The position numbers were made by a program, and so were the translations under genes. Source: a virus. Taken from it: a stretch of DNA of 40,155 nucleotides. The DNA is taken from IMG/VR virus record IMGVR_UViG_3300047667_001294, positions 1-40,155 of that record. One strand, given 5' to 3'. The notes under the pieces were generated by a model that did no database searches, was not told where the DNA came from, and worked only from the letters and a program-made list of their open reading frames with translations. Below are positions 24,832-31,509 of this stretch, one piece after another. Position 1 is the first letter of the stretch; every line of letters starts with the position of its first letter.

Positions 24832-25409
24832 TGACTCGTTTTGAAGAATTGGCAAAAGCCTACTCCCTTGAATATTTTGGCAAACCTTTGATGGAAGCTG
24901 GTGTGGAGGGTATTGATGTTTTAGACGATGATCAAACCAGCGCAATACCAGAAACTGAAGAAAGTGGTTCGTCGGACATTGGTAAGTTATTACTCCTAAC
25001 AAACATCCTTTTGAAAGCTGCTAAATTCAAGCCTAGTGATGAAGTGGTTGCATATTTAAATATGCCGCGTTTTAAGACACTATCCCCATTTTCAAAATTA
25101 ACAGCAGTAAGAAATCTTATTTCCGATCATCCTGAAATGATTGTTCAAGAAGCCGAGGGGGACGAAGGTGCTGAATTGGAAGATGGTGAAAATGATATGG
25201 AGCCTCCTATGGAAGGTGAGGTTGAAGACTTCGGTGAAGCTGAACTAGAACTAGACGAAGCAAGCGAAGAGGAGATTCTTAATTTAACATTAAGAGTTCT
25301 TGAAATGGACCCATATAGTCTCCCGTCTACTCTTAGAACACTTCCGTCAAGAGCGACCGAGGAGAATTATGAGGAGATCATTACCGCATTAGAGTCTATC
25401 CTTGTTTAA
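24831..25409 (+). CDS. Acidic hypothetical protein, 192 aa
   Basis: MTRFEELAKAYSLEYFGKPL begins the favoured frame; upstream extension would overlap the lytic-protein gene and lacks its own signal. The product has helical N-terminal and C-terminal parts joined by a very acidic stretch around residues 107-150 (EGDEGAELEDGENDMEPPME). Acidic linkers like this occur in prohead scaffold proteins and anti-restriction DNA mimics, but no family is recognised. Position next to the prohead-core-like and tail-tube genes favours head assembly. Its end overlaps the convergent gene at 25396 by 14 bp. Confidence 0.55.
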   Translation: MTRFEELAKAYSLEYFGKPLMEAGVEGIDVLDDDQTSAIPETEESGSSDIGKLLLLTNILLKAAKFKPSDEVVAYLNMPRFKTLSPFSKLTAVRNLISDHPEMIVQEAEGDEGAELEDGENDMEPPMEGEVEDFGEAELELDEASEEEILNLTLRVLEMDPYSLPSTLRTLPSRATEENYEEIITALESILV

Positions 25410-25617
25410 GGGCTTTCATTAAATTTCCCTCAAGTGCTGCTTTAGACGGGAATCCTTTATCGAAAAAGGGTGCGATTCGTTCATCCACAACGGTATCATA
25501 CCCTTTGATGGATGGCTGTAAAAAGAACTTTTGATCTTTGGCCACTATATACCCTACGGTTCTTTCTCCGTATTGCACGACATATTCATTGTCATTTTTA
25601 AGCGGCTTGTAACTCAA
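25396..25617 (-). CDS. Hypothetical protein, 73 aa, TTG start
   Basis: The frame has no ATG before residue 68, so the start is TTG at 25617. An AGGAG lies 3 nt upstream of it, one of the few clear Shine-Dalgarno-like sites in the window. The product (MSYKPLKNDNEYVVQYGERT) looks like a small beta-rich protein followed by a helix (SKAALEGNLMKALKQG). Not recognised. It follows the possible prohead-core gene by 15 bp and may be coupled with it. Confidence 0.5.
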   Translation of the reverse strand: MSYKPLKNDNEYVVQYGERTVGYIVAKDQKFFLQPSIKGYDTVVDERIAPFFDKGFPSKAALEGNLMKALKQG

Positions 25618-25632
25618 GCTCTCCTGAGCACC

Positions 25633-25785
25633 TCAAGCCTCCTCCAAGGCTTTTCTAGATGAGGTATAACGATCTTGGAGTTTGTCATCCAAGATAGTCT
25701 GTAGTATGGCAGAGGCTTTCTCGATGTCTTTACCTTGTGTTGCAGCTACAAACTCTTTAGTTTTTTCGTGTGGTTTATTTTTCAT
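25633..25785 (-). CDS. Small helical protein, possible prohead core (gp67/gp68-like)
   Basis: Starting at ATG 25785 (TAATTA box 8 nt upstream), the 50-residue product is MKNKPHEKTKEFVAATQGKD followed by a helical segment ending SSRKALEEA. It resembles the first 45 residues of T4 gp67 (GLIEAIKSNDLVAARKLFAEAM), a prohead core protein, in the order of a short turn, an IEKA-x-x-IL helix and a DKLQDR segment. The gene follows the gp19-like tail-tube gene, and T4 also has 67 downstream of 19 and 20. A longer frame from 25821 would overlap the tail-tube gene. Confidence 0.4.
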   Translation of the reverse strand: MKNKPHEKTKEFVAATQGKDIEKASAILQTILDDKLQDRYTSSRKALEEA

Positions 25786-25792
25786 TTCTACT

Positions 25793-26419
25793 TTAATTAT
25801 CGATATCGGTTCGTAAATCAAAAGTCATCCTATCGTAGGCGAAAGAAAAGTCAATGTAAATAACGTCACCTTCCGTATTATTGTCTAGCGGATAACCGCC
25901 TAGCTTAGTGGGGACCACTCCATGAAAAGTATAAAGACCGATAGGTTTCTTATATTGCCCTAACAAAAATACACTGTAAGTTGTTGAGTAATGGTCCTTT
26001 TCAAAACCACCGACCACACCCTTTTCGATATCAACTAACATCTGCATCCATTTATAAATCGACCAATAGTTAGACATATTATCATCCATTTTAAATTGTA
26101 TGTCAATATCAGGAAAATCATCGTATTTCGTTCCTGCTTCGGTATGGCTACCCACACCGTAAGCAACCTTAGTTGCAGGTATGGAGATGTCGGGGATTGT
26201 TATAGATCTAACACTTAATTCTAGTTTCTCAAGAGAGATCTCTTTGTCTGTGTCTCTGTTGACTCTGTTAAACTTCCTTAAGCATGTCGGTAAATCTAAG
26301 ATAGTATCAAACTTGTCGTTATACAAATTATTCAGCTCACTAGTCCCGCCAGCAGATCCAAAAATCTTTGGCGGAAGTGCCTCTGGAGGACAGGTGGTAT
26401 TTTTAACAACATCAGACAT
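25793..26419 (-). CDS. Tail tube protein, T4 gp19 family
   Basis: The 208-residue protein has the gp19 pattern: LSVRSITIPDISIPATKVAY, then FPDIDIQFKMDDNMSNYWSIYKWMQML, then KPIGLYTFHGVVPTKLGGYPLD and VIYIDFSFAYDRMTFD. These correspond to T4 gp19 KATALPAGIVEKIPVGF, WTVTVMNDEAHDARQKFVDW, EIEIKGLWPTNVGELQLDWD and TFEVTLALDYW. This protein forms the hexameric rings of the tail tube inside the sheath. The ATG is followed by the typical MSD. Position beside a gp67-like gene fits the T4 order. No other tube paralog except the 317-residue gene at 852 was seen. Confidence 0.8.
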   Translation of the reverse strand: MSDVVKNTTCPPEALPPKIFGSAGGTSELNNLYNDKFDTILDLPTCLRKFNRVNRDTDKEISLEKLELSVRSITIPDISIPATKVAYGVGSHTEAGTKYDDFPDIDIQFKMDDNMSNYWSIYKWMQMLVDIEKGVVGGFEKDHYSTTYSVFLLGQYKKPIGLYTFHGVVPTKLGGYPLDNNTEGDVIYIDFSFAYDRMTFDLRTDIDN

Positions 26420-26448
26420 CGTAATTAATATTTAGTGTAGTGTGTAAA

Positions 26449-26454
26449 TAATTA
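26449..26454 (+). promoter_or_regulatory. TAATTA box 5 nt before start at 26460
   Basis: The sequence is TAATTA, CAGTT, ATG. It is a candidate late promoter; the divergent tail-tube gene starts 40 bp away. Confidence 0.4.
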
Positions 26455-26459
26455 CAGTT

Positions 26460-27122
26460 ATGCGAGACTCCGATATAATGAATGATGCCAAAGGACGATT
26501 CGATAAGTGGTCCGAAATCCATTTACAATATCATGATTTTTTGGATGAGGGATTTGAAGCTACTGATAGCGGTTATGGCAACACAAGTTATGATCCATCT
26601 ATAACGGAATACTATCATACTGGCTGGTATGAGTTGAGCTTCACACTAGAAAAACCTATCCAAAAATTTACTAAAATATTATGGGAATATTTTCCTTTGG
26701 ATGAGTCTTACAAAAAAGACAATACGGCGGGTTCCGTGGATTGGTCTCATGATGAAAATACTATAGTGGTGGGTATTTCCTATTTTTCATTCTCATCTTT
26801 TTATACACACAATGATGAAGAAAATGAATTTCAAATTTTCTATAATGTCGCTAAAAATGAAGACTTGGGGGTTATAGCAGATATGCCGGATCATATCGTA
26901 TGGGACAAGGATTCAACCGAAGGTGATATATATTTTGTTAAAAATGACATTGTAGAGTTAAAAACATTTCTTAACGTTTTTAACTCTACTTTAGAGTTTG
27001 GTAATATAGACAGTGGTAAAATCGAGGAATGGGTTGAGGAGGAATATTCTGAAATTGTCCAATTAACTAACTCAAAAGATATCTTGGAAAACTTTGGATA
27101 TTGGGAGGAAGAAAACTATTAA
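26460..27122 (+). CDS. Hypothetical acidic protein, 220 aa
   Basis: A soluble, very acidic, aromatic-rich protein (FDKWSEIHLQYHDFLDEGFE). It has no membrane segment or signal peptide and no recognised family. The start is chosen for its TAATTA box with 5-nt spacing rather than the Met 6 residues later. It holds a perfect 14-bp inverted repeat at 26952-26989. It lies between the tail-tube gene (divergent) and a membrane-protein gene 8 bp downstream. Confidence 0.55.
   Translation: MRDSDIMNDAKGRFDKWSEIHLQYHDFLDEGFEATDSGYGNTSYDPSITEYYHTGWYELSFTLEKPIQKFTKILWEYFPLDESYKKDNTAGSVDWSHDENTIVVGISYFSFSSFYTHNDEENEFQIFYNVAKNEDLGVIADMPDHIVWDKDSTEGDIYFVKNDIVELKTFLNVFNSTLEFGNIDSGKIEEWVEEEYSEIVQLTNSKDILENFGYWEEENY
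26952..26989 (+). repeat. Perfect 14-bp inverted repeat, 10-nt loop, inside CDS
   Basis: Arms GTAGAGTTAAAAAC (26952-26965) and GTTTTTAACTCTAC (26976-26989) are exact reverse complements around the loop ATTTCTTAAC. It is the longest perfect stem I noticed in the window. Confidence 0.9.
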
Positions 27123-27125
27123 TTA
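27120..27125 (+). promoter_or_regulatory. TAATTA box 5 nt before start at 27131
   Basis: TAATTA overlaps the TAA stop of the upstream gene and is followed by CTAAT and ATG. Confidence 0.35.
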
Positions 27126-27130
27126 CTAAT

Positions 27131-27460
27131 ATGATTGTTTTGGAATTGTTTGTTTTGTTTCTTTCTTCTCTGGGTATGATAAATATTTTGATTTATAGCC
27201 CATTGACTGAAGGTATTAGATCTTTCCTTATCAAGATATTCTCTAAATTTGGTAAGGAAAAAGTGGGACACTATTTATCACAGTGTCCCACTTGTATGGG
27301 TTTTTGGGTAGGAGTTATCATGCTCCTTGTGTGGCTGTCCGGTTTAGTGTGGTTTACACTACCATTTTCAATCAGCTTTCTAGGCTATCTTGGCGGGCTG
27401 TATCTGTTTCCGCTACCTGAAAGGCTTGCTCCGAAACAGTTTCAGAAAAACCAGCCTTGA
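27131..27460 (+). CDS. DUF1360-type membrane protein with CPTC motif
   Basis: Three hydrophobic segments (about residues 3-22, 57-75 and 77-95) and the motif CPTCMGFWVG at 52-61 match the DUF1360 family (C-x-x-C-x-G-F-W-x-G) of small phage and bacterial membrane proteins. Function is unknown. The start at 27131 has the AT box; an earlier Met would lie inside the upstream gene. A perfect 12-bp hairpin (27261-27293) overlaps the codons just before and at CPTC. The last 89 bp overlap, antisense, the gene at 27372. Confidence 0.65.
   Translation: MIVLELFVLFLSSLGMINILIYSPLTEGIRSFLIKIFSKFGKEKVGHYLSQCPTCMGFWVGVIMLLVWLSGLVWFTLPFSISFLGYLGGLYLFPLPERLAPKQFQKNQP
27261..27293 (+). repeat. Perfect 12-bp inverted repeat, 9-nt loop, inside CDS
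   Basis: Arms AAGTGGGACACT (27261-27272) and AGTGTCCCACTT (27282-27293) are exact reverse complements around ATTTATCAC. It covers codons about 44-54 of the DUF1360-type gene. There is no following T-run. Confidence 0.9.
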
Positions 27461-27671
27461 TAATATCGACAAACTCTATTTTTTCACCGCCCTCCAAGTC
27501 CATCACAGAAGCACCCACTGCGATATTCATGATATGGATTAGTAATGTAGCTCTAAGAGCTACATCTTCGATCTCCATCAAATTGGATCTAACAGAAACA
27601 CCCATACCATCAAATTCGCCAGTTTCGTCGTCGGTATCCACATTGGCTGATAATAGCGTAAAATTAATCAT
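27372..27671 (-). CDS. Hypothetical protein, 99 aa
   Basis: The ATG at 27671 (MINFTLLSANVDTDDETGEF) overlaps the stop of the 59-residue gene (ATGATTAA), suggesting coupling. A longer frame from 27698 is possible but would lie well inside that gene. The product is a small mixed alpha/beta acidic protein; RATLLIHIMNIAVGA is moderately hydrophobic. Not recognised. Its 3' end overlaps the convergent DUF1360-type gene by 89 bp. Confidence 0.55.
   Translation of the reverse strand: MINFTLLSANVDTDDETGEFDGMGVSVRSNLMEIEDVALRATLLIHIMNIAVGASVMDLEGGEKIEFVDIIKAGFSETVSEQAFQVAETDTARQDSLES
27545..27565 (-). repeat. Perfect 10-bp palindrome, 1-nt centre
   Basis: ATGTAGCTCT-A-AGAGCTACAT lies inside the 99-residue gene. 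The 21-bp symmetry could be an operator-like protein site or a chance pattern within codons for DVALRAT. Confidence 0.85.
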
Positions 27672-27843
27672 GGTCTTCAGCTTTAGGGATTGCGACAACC
27701 ACTTCTTGGATGTCCTTCTTTTCTAAACCAATCTTTTCCCAGTTGATATCACTGATATTGTTTGCGCTTTTTAACACATCCAAACCAGATTCTCCGACTT
27801 GTTTCGTGATCTGCTCTTGTATTCTTTTTACATCTTCTGTCAT
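27664..27843 (-). CDS. Small protein, 59 aa, downstream of gp46-like gene
   Basis: The ATG at 27843 overlaps the TAA of the gp46-like gene (TAATG), and its own TAA overlaps the next start. It reads MTEDVKRIQEQITKQVGESG, then a KKDIQEVVVAIPKAEDHD end. It is charged and mainly helical. The double overlap marks a coupled three-gene unit (gp46-like, 59 aa, 99 aa). Function is unknown. Confidence 0.6.
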   Translation of the reverse strand: MTEDVKRIQEQITKQVGESGLDVLKSANNISDINWEKIGLEKKDIQEVVVAIPKAEDHD

Positions 27844-29684
27844 TATAGTATTCTACTTTGTCCTTTTTCTTTTACCACGTTAATAATTTTAGCATCGGGA
27901 ATATCAAATTGTGTTTTGTGTGTAATGATATACGGGTTCTCTCCGTGCTCTTTTTGCCTTTCGACTAGGATTGCTGATATAGCATCTAAACCTGATTGGT
28001 CAACAGCATAATCAAAAGACTCGTCAATCAGTTTAATATTGAAACTAATCTGATTCTGAATTCTGAGGATATCAGAGAAAGTTAGGAATAAGGCCATATT
28101 GATTCTCCACTTCTCACCGCCCGAGAATGACTCATACTGCATCTCAAGACCTCCTAACGTCTTCATGGAGTATTCCATATGCTCATCAAACAAAACCTCG
28201 CAAGGAGCACCAAGACGCATTAGATACGCATTAAGGCTAGTATTAAACAAGGTGATCAGTTTCGAGAGGATTGAACTTCTCAAACCCTTCTCGCTGAATA
28301 CGATTTTTACGTGGTGTAAAACTTCGAGTTCTGTTTCTAGTGTTTCTAATTCGGTTTTAAAGATTTTAATCTTCTTTTCGGTCTCCGAATAATCCCTCAT
28401 CAAGGTTTTCAAAATAGAACTGTCTTCCGGCTTCTTGATATCTTCCAGAGCATTTTTCCTATCCTTCTTAAGGATCTCGATTTCCCTAATCTTCTTTTCG
28501 TAATCAGAAATTTCTTTCTGATTCTTGAAAGCTTTGCTTGTTAGATCCGATCTAGCGTTTTGAACTTTAAATTCTTTCTGTTCGAGTAATTTGATCTCTT
28601 CGTTGAGTTCTTTATAATTCACTCGTTGATCAACGATCAATTCCAAAAGAGTTTCATTCTCATTAACCATTCTTTTACAATCAGCATCGATAACATCTCT
28701 ATCATCTTTGTCAATATCTTTACCACATTCGCCGCAAACCTTAGCTTTAGTCTTTCGTTCTACTTCTCTCTTATTAGTTTCGATAGTTGATAGGTTAATA
28801 TCGGCTTCATATTTTATGGTAGAGCGTGATTCTTTCTTTACAGAAACCTTTGTTTGAATCTTAGTTAGTAACTGGGAATATTTATCAGTCTCCAACGCTA
28901 GATCTATCGCCTCGGGCTTATCACCGATAAAAGATTCCATTCTCGAAATTTCTATTTCAAGTCTTCCAAGCTGTTCTTGTTTCTTTTTGGTTGCATTTTC
29001 AAATTCAACCTTAACCGTTTTGATTTGATTCTTGATAATGGGGAGGTGTGGTTCGGAAGAGCTAATTTCGGTCTGCTTCTTACTAACCTTTTTGCTGACT
29101 GTGTTGAATTCTTCTCTTGCCAGTTTCTCGGCTTCTTTGATATATGTGAAATCAAAAATAGTTCCAATGAACTTCTCCCTTTCAGTTTTCATCATACTAA
29201 AGAAAGAACCTGAGTCTGCTTTGGTTGCCATAGACTGCATGAAGACTTCCTTTTTGATACCTTTCAGTAGAGTGTCGGCAATGTATGCTTGTGTCGCAGG
29301 TGAATTACTTTGGGTTTTATTATCACCGTCTACAGTCAAAGTAAGCTTCGATGGATTAATTGTCCTGTTAATAACGACTGGGATAATTGTGTCATCTTCC
29401 GCAATATCCAACTTCAATTCTACGATACATTTCTTCTTACCTCCACGATTGAATGGGATTGAGTCTTTGGGGAATTTCTTTCTAGAGGTCTCTCCATACA
29501 AAGCATAAACTAAACTGTCAAAGAAGATGGCAGTCTTACCAACTCCATTATTCTGGTCCTCTTGCCCTACAGTTCGGTTTTCACCTCTGATGAAATAAAT
29601 ACCGTCTTCGAATGTATAACTTACCTTCTCACCACAAGAAAGGAAGTATGAAAGGTCGATTGATTTAAATTTAATTCGTCTCAT
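27843..29684 (-). CDS. 46: Recombination nuclease subunit, Rad50/SbcC-like (T4 gp46)
   Basis: The 613-residue protein has the SMC/Rad50 layout. It has an N-terminal Walker A (RGEN with NNGVGKT near 33-51), long coiled coils on either side of a zinc hook (CGEC at 317-320), the ABC signature FSGGEKWR (520-527), a Walker B around KLIDESFDYAVD (551-562), and a switch-His near IITHK (586-590). With gp47 it makes the Mre11-Rad50-type complex for end processing in recombination-dependent replication. It is about 50 residues longer than T4 gp46. Its usual partner gene is on the other strand at 34776, whereas in T4 the two are adjacent. Confidence 0.9.
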   Translation of the reverse strand: MRRIKFKSIDLSYFLSCGEKVSYTFEDGIYFIRGENRTVGQEDQNNGVGKTAIFFDSLVYALYGETSRKKFPKDSIPFNRGGKKKCIVELKLDIAEDDTIIPVVINRTINPSKLTLTVDGDNKTQSNSPATQAYIADTLLKGIKKEVFMQSMATKADSGSFFSMMKTEREKFIGTIFDFTYIKEAEKLAREEFNTVSKKVSKKQTEISSSEPHLPIIKNQIKTVKVEFENATKKKQEQLGRLEIEISRMESFIGDKPEAIDLALETDKYSQLLTKIQTKVSVKKESRSTIKYEADINLSTIETNKREVERKTKAKVCGECGKDIDKDDRDVIDADCKRMVNENETLLELIVDQRVNYKELNEEIKLLEQKEFKVQNARSDLTSKAFKNQKEISDYEKKIREIEILKKDRKNALEDIKKPEDSSILKTLMRDYSETEKKIKIFKTELETLETELEVLHHVKIVFSEKGLRSSILSKLITLFNTSLNAYLMRLGAPCEVLFDEHMEYSMKTLGGLEMQYESFSGGEKWRINMALFLTFSDILRIQNQISFNIKLIDESFDYAVDQSGLDAISAILVERQKEHGENPYIITHKTQFDIPDAKIINVVKEKGQSRIL

Positions 29685-29955
29685 ATGATTTAAAAAATTG
29701 GTTAAGTCTTTCGATCTTTGCCTTGGCCTTTCTTCTGAGATATCGATCTAGGGGTTCGAAAATTTCCTCCTCACCATTATCTCTATACTCTCTCATGTCA
29801 GTGTCGGAATCCCATATAGAGTATCCCATAAACATAACAAGGTCAACCATACCGCCAGTTCGGTATTCAAAACATTGATAGTCATCATCATTGAAGAAAT
29901 CCATCATGTCGTAATTTAGAGTATGGACCAATTCAATTATTTTTTTAGTTTTCAT
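29671..29955 (-). CDS. Hypothetical protein, 94 aa
   Basis: A small acidic protein (MKTKKIIELVHTLNYDMMDF) with a charged C-terminal helix (YLRRKAKAKIERLNQFFKSY). Its 3' end overlaps the start of the gp46-like gene by 14 bp, so translation is probably coupled. Not recognised. Confidence 0.55.
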   Translation of the reverse strand: MKTKKIIELVHTLNYDMMDFFNDDDYQCFEYRTGGMVDLVMFMGYSIWDSDTDMREYRDNGEEEIFEPLDRYLRRKAKAKIERLNQFFKSYETN

Positions 29956-29956
29956 A

Positions 29957-30685
29957 TTATTTTAAATCTTTAAATTTATCAGTTATAGCCTTTGTGTCTG
30001 CCATCAATCTTAAGACACTTTCCCTATCCCAAACTTTTGAATCTTCGAAGTTTCCAATCCCATTCTTCATATCAATACACATCTGATATGTATTGAGATA
30101 TCCAGCAGCATCAACAATATTGTCTCTTTTCACTGAGTGTGTTTCTCTAGCAACTTTCAAAAGGGTCATCATTAGAGCCACGTCTTCGGGGGTGAGTTTA
30201 GAATCGGTTTTGTATTTCATATCGATATACCAATTCCATCCATCTGCAATGTTCTTGAAGTTTTCAGAAGGGTGGCCGTATGCAGATTGTCTAGCTCCAT
30301 TGGTAAGCTCTTCAGCTTCGTCCAAGATACTTTTATTTTCCTTTTTTGGGGTCTGTAACGAATTCAAATCTTCGTCTAGAATCTGCATTCCAAATTCTTT
30401 CGCAAGAGCGCGTTCAATTGGCGCACCTCTGGAATTTTCCCAACCTTTCATCATGACTATACAATTACACTTCATTAGTTTTGCAATATCATTTTTCATA
30501 TAATCCTCCCATGAAGGATTCTCGAAATCTAAATCCAACTTGGAAGGGTTGATGATCTCGTATGTAACATTGGGATATTCACTTTTTAGAGTTTCTGTTA
30601 CATCCTTTTCTAACTGCAAAAAAGCTTCTTTGTTGTGATTTGGGATACCTGTCATTGGTCCCGAGATATAGTAAACGTTATGCAT
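29957..30685 (-). CDS. DUF4406 / nucleoside deoxyribosyltransferase-like two-domain protein
   Basis: The N-terminal 100 residues (YYISGPMTGIPNHNKEAF, then INPSKL, MKCNCIVMMKGWENSRGAPIERALAKEFGM) match DUF4406, a Rossmann-like family related to nucleoside 2-deoxyribosyltransferases; SRGAxxE is the usual active-site-like motif. The C-terminal part (ANGARQSAYGHPSENFKNIA, then LTPEDVALMMTLLKVARE and DAAGYLNTY) is a helical domain often fused or adjacent in phages (DUF6378-like). A role in nucleotide handling is likely. The ATG directly follows the TAG of the upstream gene. Confidence 0.72.
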   Translation of the reverse strand: MHNVYYISGPMTGIPNHNKEAFLQLEKDVTETLKSEYPNVTYEIINPSKLDLDFENPSWEDYMKNDIAKLMKCNCIVMMKGWENSRGAPIERALAKEFGMQILDEDLNSLQTPKKENKSILDEAEELTNGARQSAYGHPSENFKNIADGWNWYIDMKYKTDSKLTPEDVALMMTLLKVARETHSVKRDNIVDAAGYLNTYQMCIDMKNGIGNFEDSKVWDRESVLRLMADTKAITDKFKDLK

Positions 30686-31171
30686 CTATCGAGTTTCGTA
30701 AACTTTAGTGAAATCGGTATTGGGCATAAACCATGTATCCTTTACGTCAACCTCGCCATCTTCCTCTAGATTCCACAGAACCCAACCATCGTTATTAGGG
30801 TTGGCGTATTCCATAGGTCCATCCAAAGTGCCCAGTTCAACAGGATTAATTCCAACTTGCTCTGCTTTGATTGGGTTCTTAGTCCAAAGATTAGAGGACC
30901 ATTCATCGGGCATGAGACCTTCAAAAGGATTGTGTGAAGTCCATCCTACGGGATTGTGTTCATCGCCAGCAACTAGATGTGCGACTGTGTCTTTATCGTT
31001 AATCTGAACCCAACATCCTTTAAGATGTTCTTGTTTATTTCCTTCTCCCCAAGAAGTTGATTTGTCTAAGGAAATAGGGTCTGCGCACCAAAACATCATT
31101 TTTGGTTCGTCTGTTTTTTTGTAGTAGGTTTTCATTTTTAGTTCTTCTGGTTTTCTGTAGTAGGTCTCCAT
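30686..31171 (-). CDS. Hypothetical protein with duplicated N-terminal 12-residue repeat
   Basis: Starting at ATG 31171, the product begins METYYRKPEELK, then MKTYYKKTDEPK, then MMFWCADP. The first two are a 36-bp tandem duplication, each starting with ATG, so two starts (31171 and 31135) are possible. The rest is a Trp-rich acidic protein (WVQINDKDTVAHLVAGDEH, GWTSHNPFEGLMPDEWSS) that I do not recognise. A longer TTG-initiated frame from 31246 would add a signal-like hydrophobic stretch, but it starts in AT-rich intergenic DNA; I do not favour it. Confidence 0.5.
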   Translation of the reverse strand: METYYRKPEELKMKTYYKKTDEPKMMFWCADPISLDKSTSWGEGNKQEHLKGCWVQINDKDTVAHLVAGDEHNPVGWTSHNPFEGLMPDEWSSNLWTKNPIKAEQVGINPVELGTLDGPMEYANPNNDGWVLWNLEEDGEVDVKDTWFMPNTDFTKVYETR

Positions 31172-31292
31172 AAATTTGAAGTTACCATACGAATTCCTCA
31201 AAACAACCCCTAAAATGAAAATAATCGAAAATGTGGAAAACCTCAAAATTTCCCCGCACCTAAATATAATATATGTTTTATATAAGATTAAT

Positions 31293-31370
31293 ACGGTTTT
31301 AAATGAAGTTGTTATAGTATTATGTGTTCCGCCAGAGGCGGTTATATTATTAATATTATATTAAAACCGT
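31293..31370 (+). other. Candidate structured RNA / terminator-like element
   Basis: A 78-nt unit bounded by perfect 10-bp arms with an internal 5-bp GC hairpin, followed by TTTTATTC. The 3' arm reads TTAAAACCGT and then T-rich sequence, as in an intrinsic terminator reading to the right. The 58-nt loop between the arms is long for a simple terminator, so a small folded RNA is an alternative. Confidence 0.35.
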
Positions 31371-31480
31371 TTTTATTCTTTATTTAATCCAGATTCTAAG
31401 AATATTTAATATCTAGGTAAAAATTTTTCAAGCCATAAAATGAAAAAAGATGAAAAAAGATTTTTATTTGCTTTGAAAAG

Positions 31481-31509
31481 TTGAATTCGCTTAGGCATTA
31501 TGCTATAAT
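31481..31509 (+). promoter_or_regulatory. Sigma70-like promoter, TTGAAT-17 bp-TATAAT
   Basis: TTGAAT (31481-31486) and TATAAT (31504-31509) are separated by exactly 17 bp. The predicted transcript start is about 31516, one base before the ATG at 31517. It would drive the plus-strand replication block as an early promoter. AT-rich sequence makes chance matches easier, but both hexamers and the spacing are near ideal. Confidence 0.6.

Noticed and set aside
27261-27293. Hairpin as an intrinsic terminator
   Set aside because: No T-run follows on either strand and it is inside a conserved coding motif.
31172-31246. TTG-initiated 25-residue hydrophobic extension (signal-peptide-like) of the gene at 30686
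   Set aside because: It starts in AT-rich intergenic DNA, and the ATG at 31171 begins a clear duplicated coding repeat; I cannot exclude it fully.
31440-31460. Tandem TGAAAAAAGA as a CRISPR-like or iteron array
   Set aside because: Only two copies with no spacers or further repeats; too few for an iteron or CRISPR call.
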